Source of the DNA: JBEBSD01 sp040394475
Lineage (GTDB): Bacteria; Bacteroidota; Bacteroidia; Cytophagales; Spirosomataceae
Length of the DNA stretch: 64,000 bases
Reading direction: 5' to 3'
Assembly (NCBI GenBank): GCA_040394475.1
Contig: JBEBSD010000005.1
Location: 62,001 to 126,000, forward strand
Positions 52,411 through 60,603 of the stretch are shown one piece after another. A program made the translations under genes and the position numbers. The notes under the pieces were generated by a model. That model made no database searches and had not been told where the DNA came from. It saw only the letters and a program-made list of their open reading frames with translations. Positions within the stretch are counted from its first letter, which is position 1. Each line of letters opens with the position of its first letter.

Positions 52411-52443
52411 CAAATGTAGAAAATATCATAGCAATAACGCAAA
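52411..52443 (-). promoter_or_regulatory. Predicted promoter of fecI
   Basis: On the minus strand TTTG at 52443-52440, a 21-base spacer and TACATTTG at 52418-52411 match the Bacteroidota housekeeping consensus. It is 82 bases before the fecI start. Confidence 0.6.
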
Positions 52444-52950
52444 ATAATATCGAATTTATACAAATGAGGGGATTCCTGGTCAGAAGTCTATCCGGGTTGC
52501 AAAAACGGAACCCGCTTCCTGGAAAGCATGAGAGGCCGCGATACAGTATTCAGCAATAAGTTTTCTTCGTCCGGATTTAAAGGAAAAGAGGCTTAGAAGT
52601 TGTGTTTTGTAAGTGTCTGTTTTTCAAGATGTTTTGTTGTAGTGAGCCCGTAACTCCAAAAAGAATACCGTTTTCTTTTTTACTTTTTCCTGCTAAATGG
52701 AATATAAGAGGAGGAAAGGAGGGGTGTGCCCCTTTTGCAGCAATCCCAAGGGCAGATACGATAAAAAAAATTGGTCTGCCGGCGTGATAGTTGTCTCCCA
52801 CTTTCATAAAGTAAGCAAACGGGGTTAGAAATCGATAGTCAGAGATCGGCTGCCGGTCGATGGTTAACGGCTCTGTTTACAAATGAGGGAATGAATAAAA
52901 TTATTCTTATAAGGTGTTAATAATCAATTGATTAAATCTGTAGTTTTCTA
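52444..52950. other. Non-coding region between fecI and the exported-protein cassette
   Basis: About 500 bases with no supported gene. One 76-residue frame on the minus strand (52577-52807) has no recognisable features. A degenerate repeat fragment (gatagtcagagatcggctgc) lies at 52838-52872. The promoter of the rightward cassette should lie in the AT-rich end. Confidence 0.6.
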
Positions 52951-53703
52951 ATGAGAAAGACATTGGTATTTTTTGCAGCATTCCTCCTGGTAACATCCTT
53001 CGGCTACGCACAGGAGATTAGCATAGCGCCGGTAGTGGGACCGAGCTTCACTTTTGGCCTGACCGCCAGCGGATTAAAAAAGGAGTCGAACGAAGCCCTA
53101 CGCGAATTGAGAGAAGATAATCCGGATGTGAAGTATAGAAGTATCCAAAGTGCGACACCAGGCTTTTTACTAGGCGGCCTTGCCGACTACATGTTCAATG
53201 AATCGCTGGCCCTTCAGTCAGGATTACTATTCCATCTTCGCGGGCGGAACCGGGCGCTTAGTTCAAAGGGCACAGACTGGATGGGGGAAGCAATTAATAA
53301 CAAAATATCCTACGATTATCGCATTTCTTATCTCGAAATCCCGCTATGGATCAACTACAAACTTGGAGAAAGTGGTTTTAAACTGGTCGGCGGCCCTAAT
53401 TTCGGCTTTGCAGTGAGCGCAAAGCTTAAGGGAAAAGGCAAGGGAATCTCGAGCAGTATTTCTGAATCAGCAAAAGTGTCCATTGGAAGCGATGCCTTTA
53501 ACAATGTTGTAAAACCATTCGATGTCAGCCTGAACCTCGGAATCGGAAAGGATTTCGAGATCGGGAATAATCCGCTGGAGCTGACGCTGTTTATCCAACC
53601 TTCGTTGTCCGCCGGGAACACTGCCTAGAAGTTCGGCCCGGACTACTGGTACCGCCACTTCTCAACCGGCATCCGGGCGGCTTACTACCTGCCGATAAGG
53701 TGA
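52951..53703 (+). pseudogene. Outer-membrane beta-barrel protein with an in-frame TAG stop
   Basis: The frame starts with a signal peptide (MRKTLVFFAAFLLVTSFGYAQ) and encodes a small PorT-like or Opa-like barrel (SIAPVVGPSFTFGL, YLEIPLWINYKLGESGFKLVGGPNFGFAVS). At 53626-53628 a TAG interrupts it after 225 residues, yet the same frame continues for 24 codons and ends FSTGIRAAYYLPIR before TGA at 53701. That is a typical last beta-strand, needed for barrel insertion. One base change would restore the gene. A short truncated product could be made. A sequencing error cannot be excluded. Confidence 0.75.
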
Positions 53704-53761
53704 TTCATTATCCATATATACCCATATTTTTACCAACCTGGCTTAGTCCACTTTAACCGAC

Positions 53762-54217
53762 ATGAAAATGAAATTTCCATTAAAATCCCGAGTTATGATC
53801 TGGCTACTGCTTGGCGTTTGTTTCCTGACCAATTGCAAAAAGCCCTCCGGCGATCCCTCTCCCGAAGAAAAAGCTAAAAAAATCTGGGTAGCCGATCGTG
53901 TCAGTGAGAACAGTACGGTAGTATACGAGCGAAATGGCAGCACCCAAATAAGGAACTACTCGGCGTTCAGGCTGGATCTTTCCTCGCCACCTTCCGCCAT
54001 ACTGACCGAAGTGGACGGCACTATCCTACGGGGCCAATACGAAATCCGGGGCCGCAATCAACTGTTGCTTTCCGGGCTGACCCCCATCCCCACTGGTACC
54101 GACGGCAGCATCAGCTATACTATGACGTTTGTCGACGAAGTGTTGGAACTTGTGCAAACAACTTCCAATTTAAAAACGGGCCACACAAAAAATACTTACC
54201 GGCTCGTCAACCCATAG
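53762..54217 (+). CDS. Lipoprotein of unknown function
   Basis: This 151-residue protein has a lipoprotein signal (lipobox LTNC, Cys25) and a small beta-rich domain: KKIWVADRVSENSTVVYERNG, FRLDLSSPPSAILTEVDG, YEIRGRNQLLLSGL. The pattern is similar to lipocalin-like lipoproteins common in Bacteroidota, but no family is recognised with certainty. It belongs to the rightward row that starts with the broken barrel gene. Confidence 0.7.
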   Translation: MKMKFPLKSRVMIWLLLGVCFLTNCKKPSGDPSPEEKAKKIWVADRVSENSTVVYERNGSTQIRNYSAFRLDLSSPPSAILTEVDGTILRGQYEIRGRNQLLLSGLTPIPTGTDGSISYTMTFVDEVLELVQTTSNLKTGHTKNTYRLVNP

Positions 54218-54263
54218 GCATTACAGTATTCTCTAAATTTTCAAATACTAAACAAGCAAAAAA

Positions 54264-55298
54264 ATGAAAAACCGATATCTGATCTTCCTTGCATTAGTGC
54301 TCTCCTGCTCGTTCGCCGACGCCGCCATCTGGCGTGTTAACAACAATGGTTTTGGGGCGCATTTTACATCAATAGAAGAAGTGAACAACGCTTACTACGT
54401 CAACCCGGGTGATACAATTCACCTGGAAGGGTCTAACAAAAGCTATGGATCTAACTTCTATATCAAAAAGAAAATGACCATTATCGGGGCCGGCTACAAT
54501 TTTGATGAGAATGAATTTAGTCCTTCCAATGGCCTTATAACAGAAATAGGCAGCGTCACCTTTTACCGTGAAGCTGCGGGCTCCAGGTTATTCGGCGTTT
54601 ATGTCAATGAGAGTGGGGTTTCAATTAACGCAAGCGATATACAAATCAGCCGGTGCCGGATTAGTAATTTCATAAGCCTTTCCTACGATATATCCGATAT
54701 ACGTATTACCCAAAACTTCTTCAGCACGGGCGGTATTAATAATTCTGTTTTGTCAAGTGCTTCCTATTTCCCCTCCAACGTCATCTTTAATCACAATATT
54801 TGCCAGCGTCCGCTTGTGCTGAACGATGCACAAGTATTCTCGGAATGTAATAATAATATCTTCGACATTTTGATTCCGCCCTCTAATCAAGCCAGTCTGA
54901 AATTCAAAACCGGTTCGTTTCGCAACAACATTTTGACCAAAGATGTAAAAACCGAAATAAACGGCAACAACACCACCAACGTCGCCCACAACATAGGGGG
55001 GAAGATGAGCCCCTTCGGCACGGCCAACAACAATCTGATAGTAGAGGACATGGCGCAATTGTTTGTTGCAAGACAAAGCTCTGCTTCTGACGCACAATAC
55101 CAGCTTAAGCCCAATTCTGCCGCCGCAGGCAAAGCATCTGACGGTGGGGATATCGGAGTGTTCGGAGGCCTGGTGCCACAAAACCGATATATACTTTCAG
55201 GCTTACCTCCGGTACCCGTCATTTATTCTGTAAGCACCACCGGCGTAGCCACGCAAAACGGCCTGCCTGTAACGATCAAAGTTCGTACGGTAAATTGA
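54264..55298 (+). CDS. Exported beta-helix protein
   Basis: This 344-residue protein has a signal peptide (MKNRYLIFLALVLSCSFADA) followed by repeating short strands with Asn and Ile ladders, such as INASDIQISRCRISNF, ISDIRITQNFFSTGGINNSV and FNHNICQRPLVLND, typical of a right-handed parallel beta-helix. The start of the mature part, IWRVNNNGFGAHFTSIEEVNNA...VNPGDTIHLEGS, is common to Bacteroidota surface proteins of this kind. It lacks a T9SS signal of its own; the next gene, 8 bases downstream, has one. Its role may be polysaccharide binding or adhesion. Confidence 0.72.
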   Translation: MKNRYLIFLALVLSCSFADAAIWRVNNNGFGAHFTSIEEVNNAYYVNPGDTIHLEGSNKSYGSNFYIKKKMTIIGAGYNFDENEFSPSNGLITEIGSVTFYREAAGSRLFGVYVNESGVSINASDIQISRCRISNFISLSYDISDIRITQNFFSTGGINNSVLSSASYFPSNVIFNHNICQRPLVLNDAQVFSECNNNIFDILIPPSNQASLKFKTGSFRNNILTKDVKTEINGNNTTNVAHNIGGKMSPFGTANNNLIVEDMAQLFVARQSSASDAQYQLKPNSAAAGKASDGGDIGVFGGLVPQNRYILSGLPPVPVIYSVSTTGVATQNGLPVTIKVRTVN

Positions 55299-55306
55299 TT
55301 TGTAAT

Positions 55307-56269
55307 ATGAAATTCCTCTTTCCTTTTATATTCCTGCTTTCGGCGGCATTCGGCGCGCAGGGTCAATCTGACTTCAGATTGGAATATTATCTTGATAAAG
55401 ACGAGGGGTTCGGAAAGAACACCATCGTACCTGTCAAAGTAGCTGAAGATGCCCCTCTCGAATTTACGGCCTCAACAAAAGGGCTGGCGCCGGGTACTCA
55501 TTCGCTCGGTTTCCGCATCCAGGACAAAGATGGCCGGTGGAGCCATACCTCTCGCAAGCTGATTGACATCCACAAAGAACAGGAGAAGGTAATCATCGCG
55601 CTGGAGTATTTCCTGGGGAATGATCCGGGCTTCGCTAAGGGCGTGCCGGTGACAATAGAAGCACCTTTCGCAAACGGAGAATACACGTTCCGCATTCCGC
55701 GCAGCGAGCTCTTGGAAGGACAGCAAACGCTGTTTGTCCGCAGTATCAGCAAGCAGGAAGAATTCTCTCATACACAATGGAAGTCTTCTAATATCATGTT
55801 TCTGAATTGTGCTGAACCGGCTATCACCCAAAACGGCATTAGCTTTTCCGCCACAACTGCCGATACGTACCAATGGTACAAAGACGGAACAGTTATCAAT
55901 GGAGCGATTTCTCAGACCTACCAGCCGATTGAAAACGGTCAGTATACCGTGCGTACTACAACCCGTGAAGGATGCGAAGAGATGTCGCCGCCGATACAAT
56001 TTGTTATTACCGGCCTGGAACCATCGGAGCTAAATTCCCTGAAGGCTTACCCCAATCCTTTTTATGACTTTATAAGCATAGGGGTTGATACTCCTCTGCC
56101 AGTATCCGTTAACGTTTACGCTATTACCGGCAGGCTTCAGTATAGTGTTTCCCAAACATCCGGCCCTACCTGCGAGATACCTACGGATGGCTGGCCGACA
56201 GGCACTTACGTGGTTTACGTTTCACAGGGTGAAACAACTTTAGGCTATAAGATGCTCATCAAGCTTTAG
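55307..56269 (+). CDS. T9SS cargo protein with two tandem repeats
   Basis: The 320-residue protein has a signal peptide (MKFLFPFIFLLSAAFGAQGQ), two related modules of about 70 residues (FRLEYYLDKDEGFGKNTIVPV and IALEYFLGNDPGFAKGVPVTI, each ending in a WSH/FSHTQW motif), and a C-terminal type A sorting domain with AYPNPF, VYAITGRLQYSV and YVVYVSQGETTLGYKMLIKL. It should be exported through the type IX system and attached to the surface or released. A TTG at 55295 begins the longest frame, but ATG at 55307 is preferred. Adjacent to the beta-helix gene, likely its partner. Confidence 0.85.
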   Translation: MKFLFPFIFLLSAAFGAQGQSDFRLEYYLDKDEGFGKNTIVPVKVAEDAPLEFTASTKGLAPGTHSLGFRIQDKDGRWSHTSRKLIDIHKEQEKVIIALEYFLGNDPGFAKGVPVTIEAPFANGEYTFRIPRSELLEGQQTLFVRSISKQEEFSHTQWKSSNIMFLNCAEPAITQNGISFSATTADTYQWYKDGTVINGAISQTYQPIENGQYTVRTTTREGCEEMSPPIQFVITGLEPSELNSLKAYPNPFYDFISIGVDTPLPVSVNVYAITGRLQYSVSQTSGPTCEIPTDGWPTGTYVVYVSQGETTLGYKMLIKL

Positions 56270-56342
56270 AAGCGACAGCGATCAACCCATTTATCAAAAA
56301 ATTGATAGTTAAAGTCTCGGAACAACCTAAAACTTTACCGGC

Positions 56343-56819
56343 ATGAACCGTCTTTTGTTATACTTCTTTTGCTCCCTCCTTTTCTGCTGCAGTAGCCAGG
56401 ATCACCCAAACCCCAAAGCGGATATCTACATTTATGCAGATGTAGACGGGAAGCCCTTCCGCTACGAAGGTGAAGATAATTACATCGCTGAAAACTATCA
56501 CGCAGGATCTCTGCCCAGGTTCTATTTTGTTGGAGAAATCAGTGAATATGAAGGGCTTGGACTGACTGTACCTCCTCTCTCCGGCAAACCGGAAACTGTG
56601 AATGTTTTAGGTGCGCTATACCGTAACAGCCGTTTCGACACGTACGCGACTGGTTACCACGGGGAACTGGATAGGCCGGTCACAGGAAAGTGTACCATTA
56701 CGAGGGTAAATAATGAGGTCGTAGAAGGCACTTTCTATGTGGATGTCTACAGCGAATACGGCAAAGGCAATAAGGTCCTTAAAGTTACAAACGGAAGATT
56801 CAGAGTCAGGTATAACTGA
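56343..56819 (+). CDS. Small lipoprotein, copy A of a tandem pair
   Basis: This 158-residue protein has a lipoprotein signal (FCCSSQ, Cys15 or Cys16), then KADIYIYADVDGKPFRYEG, and ends with CTITRVNNEVVEGTFYVDVYSEYGKGNKVLKVTNGRFRVRYN. The domain is shared with the next gene, with about the same length and end motif. I do not recognise a named family. Its start is 73 bases after the T9SS protein. Confidence 0.7.
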   Translation: MNRLLLYFFCSLLFCCSSQDHPNPKADIYIYADVDGKPFRYEGEDNYIAENYHAGSLPRFYFVGEISEYEGLGLTVPPLSGKPETVNVLGALYRNSRFDTYATGYHGELDRPVTGKCTITRVNNEVVEGTFYVDVYSEYGKGNKVLKVTNGRFRVRYN

Positions 56820-56865
56820 GCAGCTGTTCATGGTCCAAAATCACATTTATTATCTTAACAAAACG

Positions 56866-57366
56866 ATGTCAAACAATACGCCATTTCTACTTCTTGCCTG
56901 CCTTTGTGTAATGCTCGTATCAGGGTGCGCCGGCAAAAGCGATAAAGACGGGGTTAATCCCAAAGCCCAATATTACCTATATGCAGATATAGAGGGAGTA
57001 GGGCCCTTCAGATTTGAGACGAATGACAGTGACAAAAACTTTACTTACGGCACCAGCGGTCAATTTAATATGTTTATATACCTTGAAAATTATACTAACG
57101 GCATGACTCTTTTCGGGGCTATGCCTTTTCAAGGTAAGGCGGTCGAAATGGAAATAGCAAGTGCCGAATACCAGAAAAGCAGATTTGAGAAGTTCACTTC
57201 AGGGCTTAACTCAAAACACAAAAAATCACCGAACGGCAAAATTTCAATTACAAATGCTACTGATTTCACTTTAGAAGGTACCTTTGCATTCGATGTTTAT
57301 ACAGATGATGAAAACGGCAGTGAAAAGATAAGTGTCCGAAACGGTAAATTCAGAATTAGGTACTAA
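56866..57366 (+). CDS. Small lipoprotein, copy B of a tandem pair
   Basis: This 166-residue protein has lipobox VSGC (Cys21), then KAQYYLYADIEGVGPFRFET, and the end ISITNATDFTLEGTFAFDVYTDDENGSEKISVRNGKFRIRY. The end and start match the preceding gene, so the two arose by duplication followed by divergence. The frame extends upstream into copy A, but ATG at 56866 (MSNNTPFLLLA) begins the signal peptide. Confidence 0.72.
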   Translation: MSNNTPFLLLACLCVMLVSGCAGKSDKDGVNPKAQYYLYADIEGVGPFRFETNDSDKNFTYGTSGQFNMFIYLENYTNGMTLFGAMPFQGKAVEMEIASAEYQKSRFEKFTSGLNSKHKKSPNGKISITNATDFTLEGTFAFDVYTDDENGSEKISVRNGKFRIRY

Positions 57367-57486
57367 TCACTTAATCGGAAGCTTCAGGGCGGGGCATTTT
57401 CCAGCTGTCTGGCATCTGCTGTTATACACGCACTCCTCCGATAACCGGAACCACCCTCGCATTTAACCCTGAGAATATAATCCGTC

Positions 57487-58572
57487 ATGAAAGTAAATCC
57501 CGCATTCGAAACCAGCATCGCATCTATCCTTGTCCCTGCGACGATCCTGTTTATTTCAATACTGACTATAGCCTGCGAAAAACAGGAAGACATACTCCCT
57601 GTCGGTAAGCTGATTGAAGGCTTCAGGGCAGAGGGGTACCCCATTGTAGAAACGCAGTTTGACTCGCTTACCAACACCTATACGCTTACGGTACCTGCCG
57701 ACGCCGACCCGGCCGACCTGGCGCTGGAGCCTATCCTCGCTTCCGGGGTTACCCTATCCCCCGATCCCTCAGGCTTCACCGACTATACGCAACCCGTTTC
57801 GTTCGAGCTCCAAAAAAAGAAAGCGGCGTCGCAGACCATCCGGGTGAAGGTCGTCCGGTTACCCGTGGGAAGCAGCGCCCGCTGCCTGCTGACCAGGATC
57901 GAGTCGATGGACCATCCCGACGACTACTTTACGTTCGAGTATAATGAAGGGGCGCTTATTTCCAAAATCCGTGCGTCATCGCTATTCTCCAATTGGGGAA
58001 CCACTGAATTCAGATACGGTGGAATGGGGGTAGGTGTTTGCGAAGAAAAAGACAGTCATTTCGGAGATTCTCCTCAACAGACTTTAGTGGAGTATGACGC
58101 ATCGGGAAAAGTCTCGAAAGTACTGGTTTGGGATTGGAGCTGGAACGTGTCGACTGACTGGCTTGGACATGGCTTTATAAGCTTCAACGAACTCAACCAA
58201 TTCACAGGATCCCCCGGCCACCTCGTCTACCACTATGAAAACAGCATGGTGACAACGATTGAGATCAGGGACCCGGATACCAATGAATGGACGACGATCA
58301 GGGTCGAATATGACGGTAAAAGGCACTTCCTTTCCGGAAGCCGTCCGGTGCGCATGATTAACTATTTTTTAGATATGCTGGGTCGCGTAAACGTCCGGCC
58401 GGGAGCTGAGCGTATCATACTTGATTTCCACATGCTTTCTTCCCGGCAAAATATTTCGCGATTTTTGAGGGACGACGGAGAGCAGATCATCCAGTACACC
58501 TACAACAAAGAAGGGTTCCCGATCACGAACGAAATGGAAAGGCTGCGCTTTTACTATGCTAATTGCGATTGA
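57487..58572 (+). CDS. Lipoprotein with repeat-like surface domains, unknown function
   Basis: This 361-residue protein has lipobox LTIAC (Cys30). The first domain (ETQFDSLTNTYTLTVPADADPADLALEPILASGVTLSPDPS...QTIRVKVVRLP) resembles the immunoglobulin-like DUF5018-type module of Bacteroidota lipoproteins. The second part (LTRIESMDHPDDYFTFEYNEGALISKIR, VEYDASGKVSKVLVWDWSW, FNELNQFTG) has beta-hairpin repeats like those in DUF4595-type proteins. Substrate or partner unknown. Confidence 0.7.
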   Translation: MKVNPAFETSIASILVPATILFISILTIACEKQEDILPVGKLIEGFRAEGYPIVETQFDSLTNTYTLTVPADADPADLALEPILASGVTLSPDPSGFTDYTQPVSFELQKKKAASQTIRVKVVRLPVGSSARCLLTRIESMDHPDDYFTFEYNEGALISKIRASSLFSNWGTTEFRYGGMGVGVCEEKDSHFGDSPQQTLVEYDASGKVSKVLVWDWSWNVSTDWLGHGFISFNELNQFTGSPGHLVYHYENSMVTTIEIRDPDTNEWTTIRVEYDGKRHFLSGSRPVRMINYFLDMLGRVNVRPGAERIILDFHMLSSRQNISRFLRDDGEQIIQYTYNKEGFPITNEMERLRFYYANCD

Positions 58573-58610
58573 ATTCCGCTATAAAAAGCGCTTAACAACT
58601 GTTTATAACC

Positions 58611-58757
58611 ATGAAAGAATACGCTTTTTTCTGCTTGCTACCCATCGCCCAGCTGCTCATGGCCTGCTCGCAGGAAAGTGACCCGACTCCGCAAAATACC
58701 GACGGCTGCCCTGTAGGTCAGCTCAGCGGGGCAGCCCCTTTCAGCGACGAAGTATAG
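58611..58757 (+). pseudogene. Truncated copy of the lipoprotein gene at 59646
   Basis: The frame MKEYAFFCLLPIAQLLMACS then QESDPTPQNTDGCPV matches the first 35 residues of the gene at 59646 with few changes, and the 25 or so bases before the ATG (aaagcgcttaacaactgttt) are the same too. After GCPV the similarity stops and the frame ends at TAG. Downstream to about 58911 the sequence reads in fragments (QGLKQELDALEIPFIKTEPR after the stop; another frame has NGSWTDLKSV), probably remnants. It is a partial duplication. Confidence 0.75.
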
Positions 58758-58953
58758 CAGGGGTTGAAGCAGGAGTTGGACGCGTTGGAGATACCATTTA
58801 TCAAAACCGAACCGAGGTAAACGCTAACGGTTCCTGGACGGATCTCAAAAGCGTAAGGGGAGATCGCAGGGCCGGGAGCTCGCCGGGGATCGGGTTGTAA
58901 GCGAGCCGGAGTTGAGCAGCCAGCTTGCTTCTGTTACAGACTTTCAATCAATC

Positions 58954-59553
58954 ATGAACACCATAAAATCGTTTAGAACCGTGAGATCATTAACCATTTT
59001 AGTACTCTTTACAATTGCCTTGTTTTTTTCAGCATGCGGCGGTGATGAACCTGAATCCCGGCAAAACGATACAAGGGAACATTTAACATCGAGCCTGAAT
59101 TTCCAATTTGACTATCCTAAATGGACACCAGAGATCGTTAAATGCGGTGAAACATTTGAGAATAGCAATATAAAATTCACCTATCGGATCGCTACTGAAG
59201 AGGAAGCTCCGCGCTTTCAGCGATGCGTTGATCAAAGCATAGACAAAGAGTACTATTCCGCTTTCGAGATCAGCGGAGGATCCGCTTTTGTTATTGATGT
59301 GTCGCATTACAAAGGGATTTCGTCCATAAGTATATTGGGGTATCGCGACTATTGCGACGGTATTGCAGGAAGGATCTATGCTATCGGTTTGGATGGAAAA
59401 ATAATCGATATCGCGGAACCTGTCGTCGATCATTACGCAACTGAGGATATAATCTTTGAAAATAACCTGGAGAATATTAAAGAAGTGCGGATAGTGAGCC
59501 TTTGCGAAATGGTACGACTGTCCTCAATATTCATACGCGGCAGCAGGGAGTGA
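58954..59553 (+). CDS. Lipoprotein of unknown function
   Basis: This 199-residue protein has a lipoprotein signal (FFSACGG, Cys28) and a beta-rich domain with Cys at KCGETFENSN, QRCVDQS, RDYCDG and SLCEMV. It resembles no family I can name. The frame extends upstream to 58912, but the signal peptide begins at ATG 58954. Its direction and location fit the exported-protein row. Confidence 0.65.
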   Translation: MNTIKSFRTVRSLTILVLFTIALFFSACGGDEPESRQNDTREHLTSSLNFQFDYPKWTPEIVKCGETFENSNIKFTYRIATEEEAPRFQRCVDQSIDKEYYSAFEISGGSAFVIDVSHYKGISSISILGYRDYCDGIAGRIYAIGLDGKIIDIAEPVVDHYATEDIIFENNLENIKEVRIVSLCEMVRLSSIFIRGSRE

Positions 59554-59645
59554 TGGTAACAAAATGAAATCTCACAAATGAGGCCGTACCGATAGCATCC
59601 CGGTAACCTCCTCTATGAAAAAGCGCTTAACAACTGTTTATACCC

Positions 59646-60542
59646 ATGAAAAAATACGCCCTTTTCTGCTTGCTCCCCATCGTCCAGCTTCTCACGGCCT
59701 GCTCGGAGAAAAGTGACCCGACTCCACAAAATACCGACGGCTGCCCCGTAGCAACTTTCCGGTATCCGGAAGACGACCGCTATGCAACCGACCATTTCGA
59801 ATACAAAAACGGCAAAATCTCGAAGATCCGGAAGACCGGCGGATATTCAGCTCAAAAAACCACAAACATAAGCTATGACGGAGCAGGAGATATCCAGGTA
59901 ATTGACGATGGTTTTGAGCGACTGGATGCTACAATAAGCAAAGACGGGCAAGGCAGACCTATTGTCATTACGGTAGTAACTTCCAGCTCAAGCTACCGCT
60001 ACACCACCCATTATCTGTTTCAATATAACGCGGAGGGCTATATCACCGAGGAAGTGGAATTCTTTGATCATCCGACAGCTTTCCAAGCGCTCTACGACGG
60101 CGACATGAACGATTTCCGCGCCGCTATCAGTAATCTCCTGGTGGAAAGTATTCCGGACAGCGAAAAAATGGAAACGCTCGGCGAAGGCATTGACGAGATG
60201 AGCAAGACACGCTACGTGTATGATCTGCCCGGTAGGGCTGTTACCACTTACCTTACGCCGAAAGCTTCCAGAACGGAAAAGCTGCTGCATACAAAAGTGT
60301 ACGACGGCAGGAAGAACCCGCTGGACACTCCTAACTGGCGTCAATACGAGCTGATAAAAAAGAACATCATATTCCCCGGGCTGGGAAACCTTGCTGAATG
60401 GGGACCTTACGGCGGTCCGAATGTCGGCCGCTACAACTATGAATACAGCGATGGGGGCTCACCCCTCCTGGCTTACTATACATACAACAATGTGCCTGCA
60501 TCGGACAGACCCTATTACGAATGGACCTACGCATGTCAATAG
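59646..60542 (+). CDS. Lipoprotein with YD-like repeats, unknown function
   Basis: This 298-residue protein has lipobox LTAC (Cys19) and repeated short hairpin motifs such as DHFEYKNGKISKIRKTGGYS, ISYDGAGDIQVIDD, ISKDGQGRPIVITV and LFQYNAEGYITEEVEF, related to the DUF4595 or YD-repeat style. It is the intact relative of the truncated copy at 58611 and shares with it the leader before the ATG. It ends the rightward cassette, 61 bases from a convergent gene. Confidence 0.72.
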   Translation: MKKYALFCLLPIVQLLTACSEKSDPTPQNTDGCPVATFRYPEDDRYATDHFEYKNGKISKIRKTGGYSAQKTTNISYDGAGDIQVIDDGFERLDATISKDGQGRPIVITVVTSSSSYRYTTHYLFQYNAEGYITEEVEFFDHPTAFQALYDGDMNDFRAAISNLLVESIPDSEKMETLGEGIDEMSKTRYVYDLPGRAVTTYLTPKASRTEKLLHTKVYDGRKNPLDTPNWRQYELIKKNIIFPGLGNLAEWGPYGGPNVGRYNYEYSDGGSPLLAYYTYNNVPASDRPYYEWTYACQ

Positions 60543-60603
60543 CTAATCAACGACCTCTCAATCAGTCTCAAAAAATGAAGAGAACGAAAGGCGCCCCACC
60601 CAA

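Noticed and set aside
52577..52807. 76-residue minus-strand frame in the gap before the exported cassette
   Set aside because: No start context, signal, domain or conserved feature; composition looks random.
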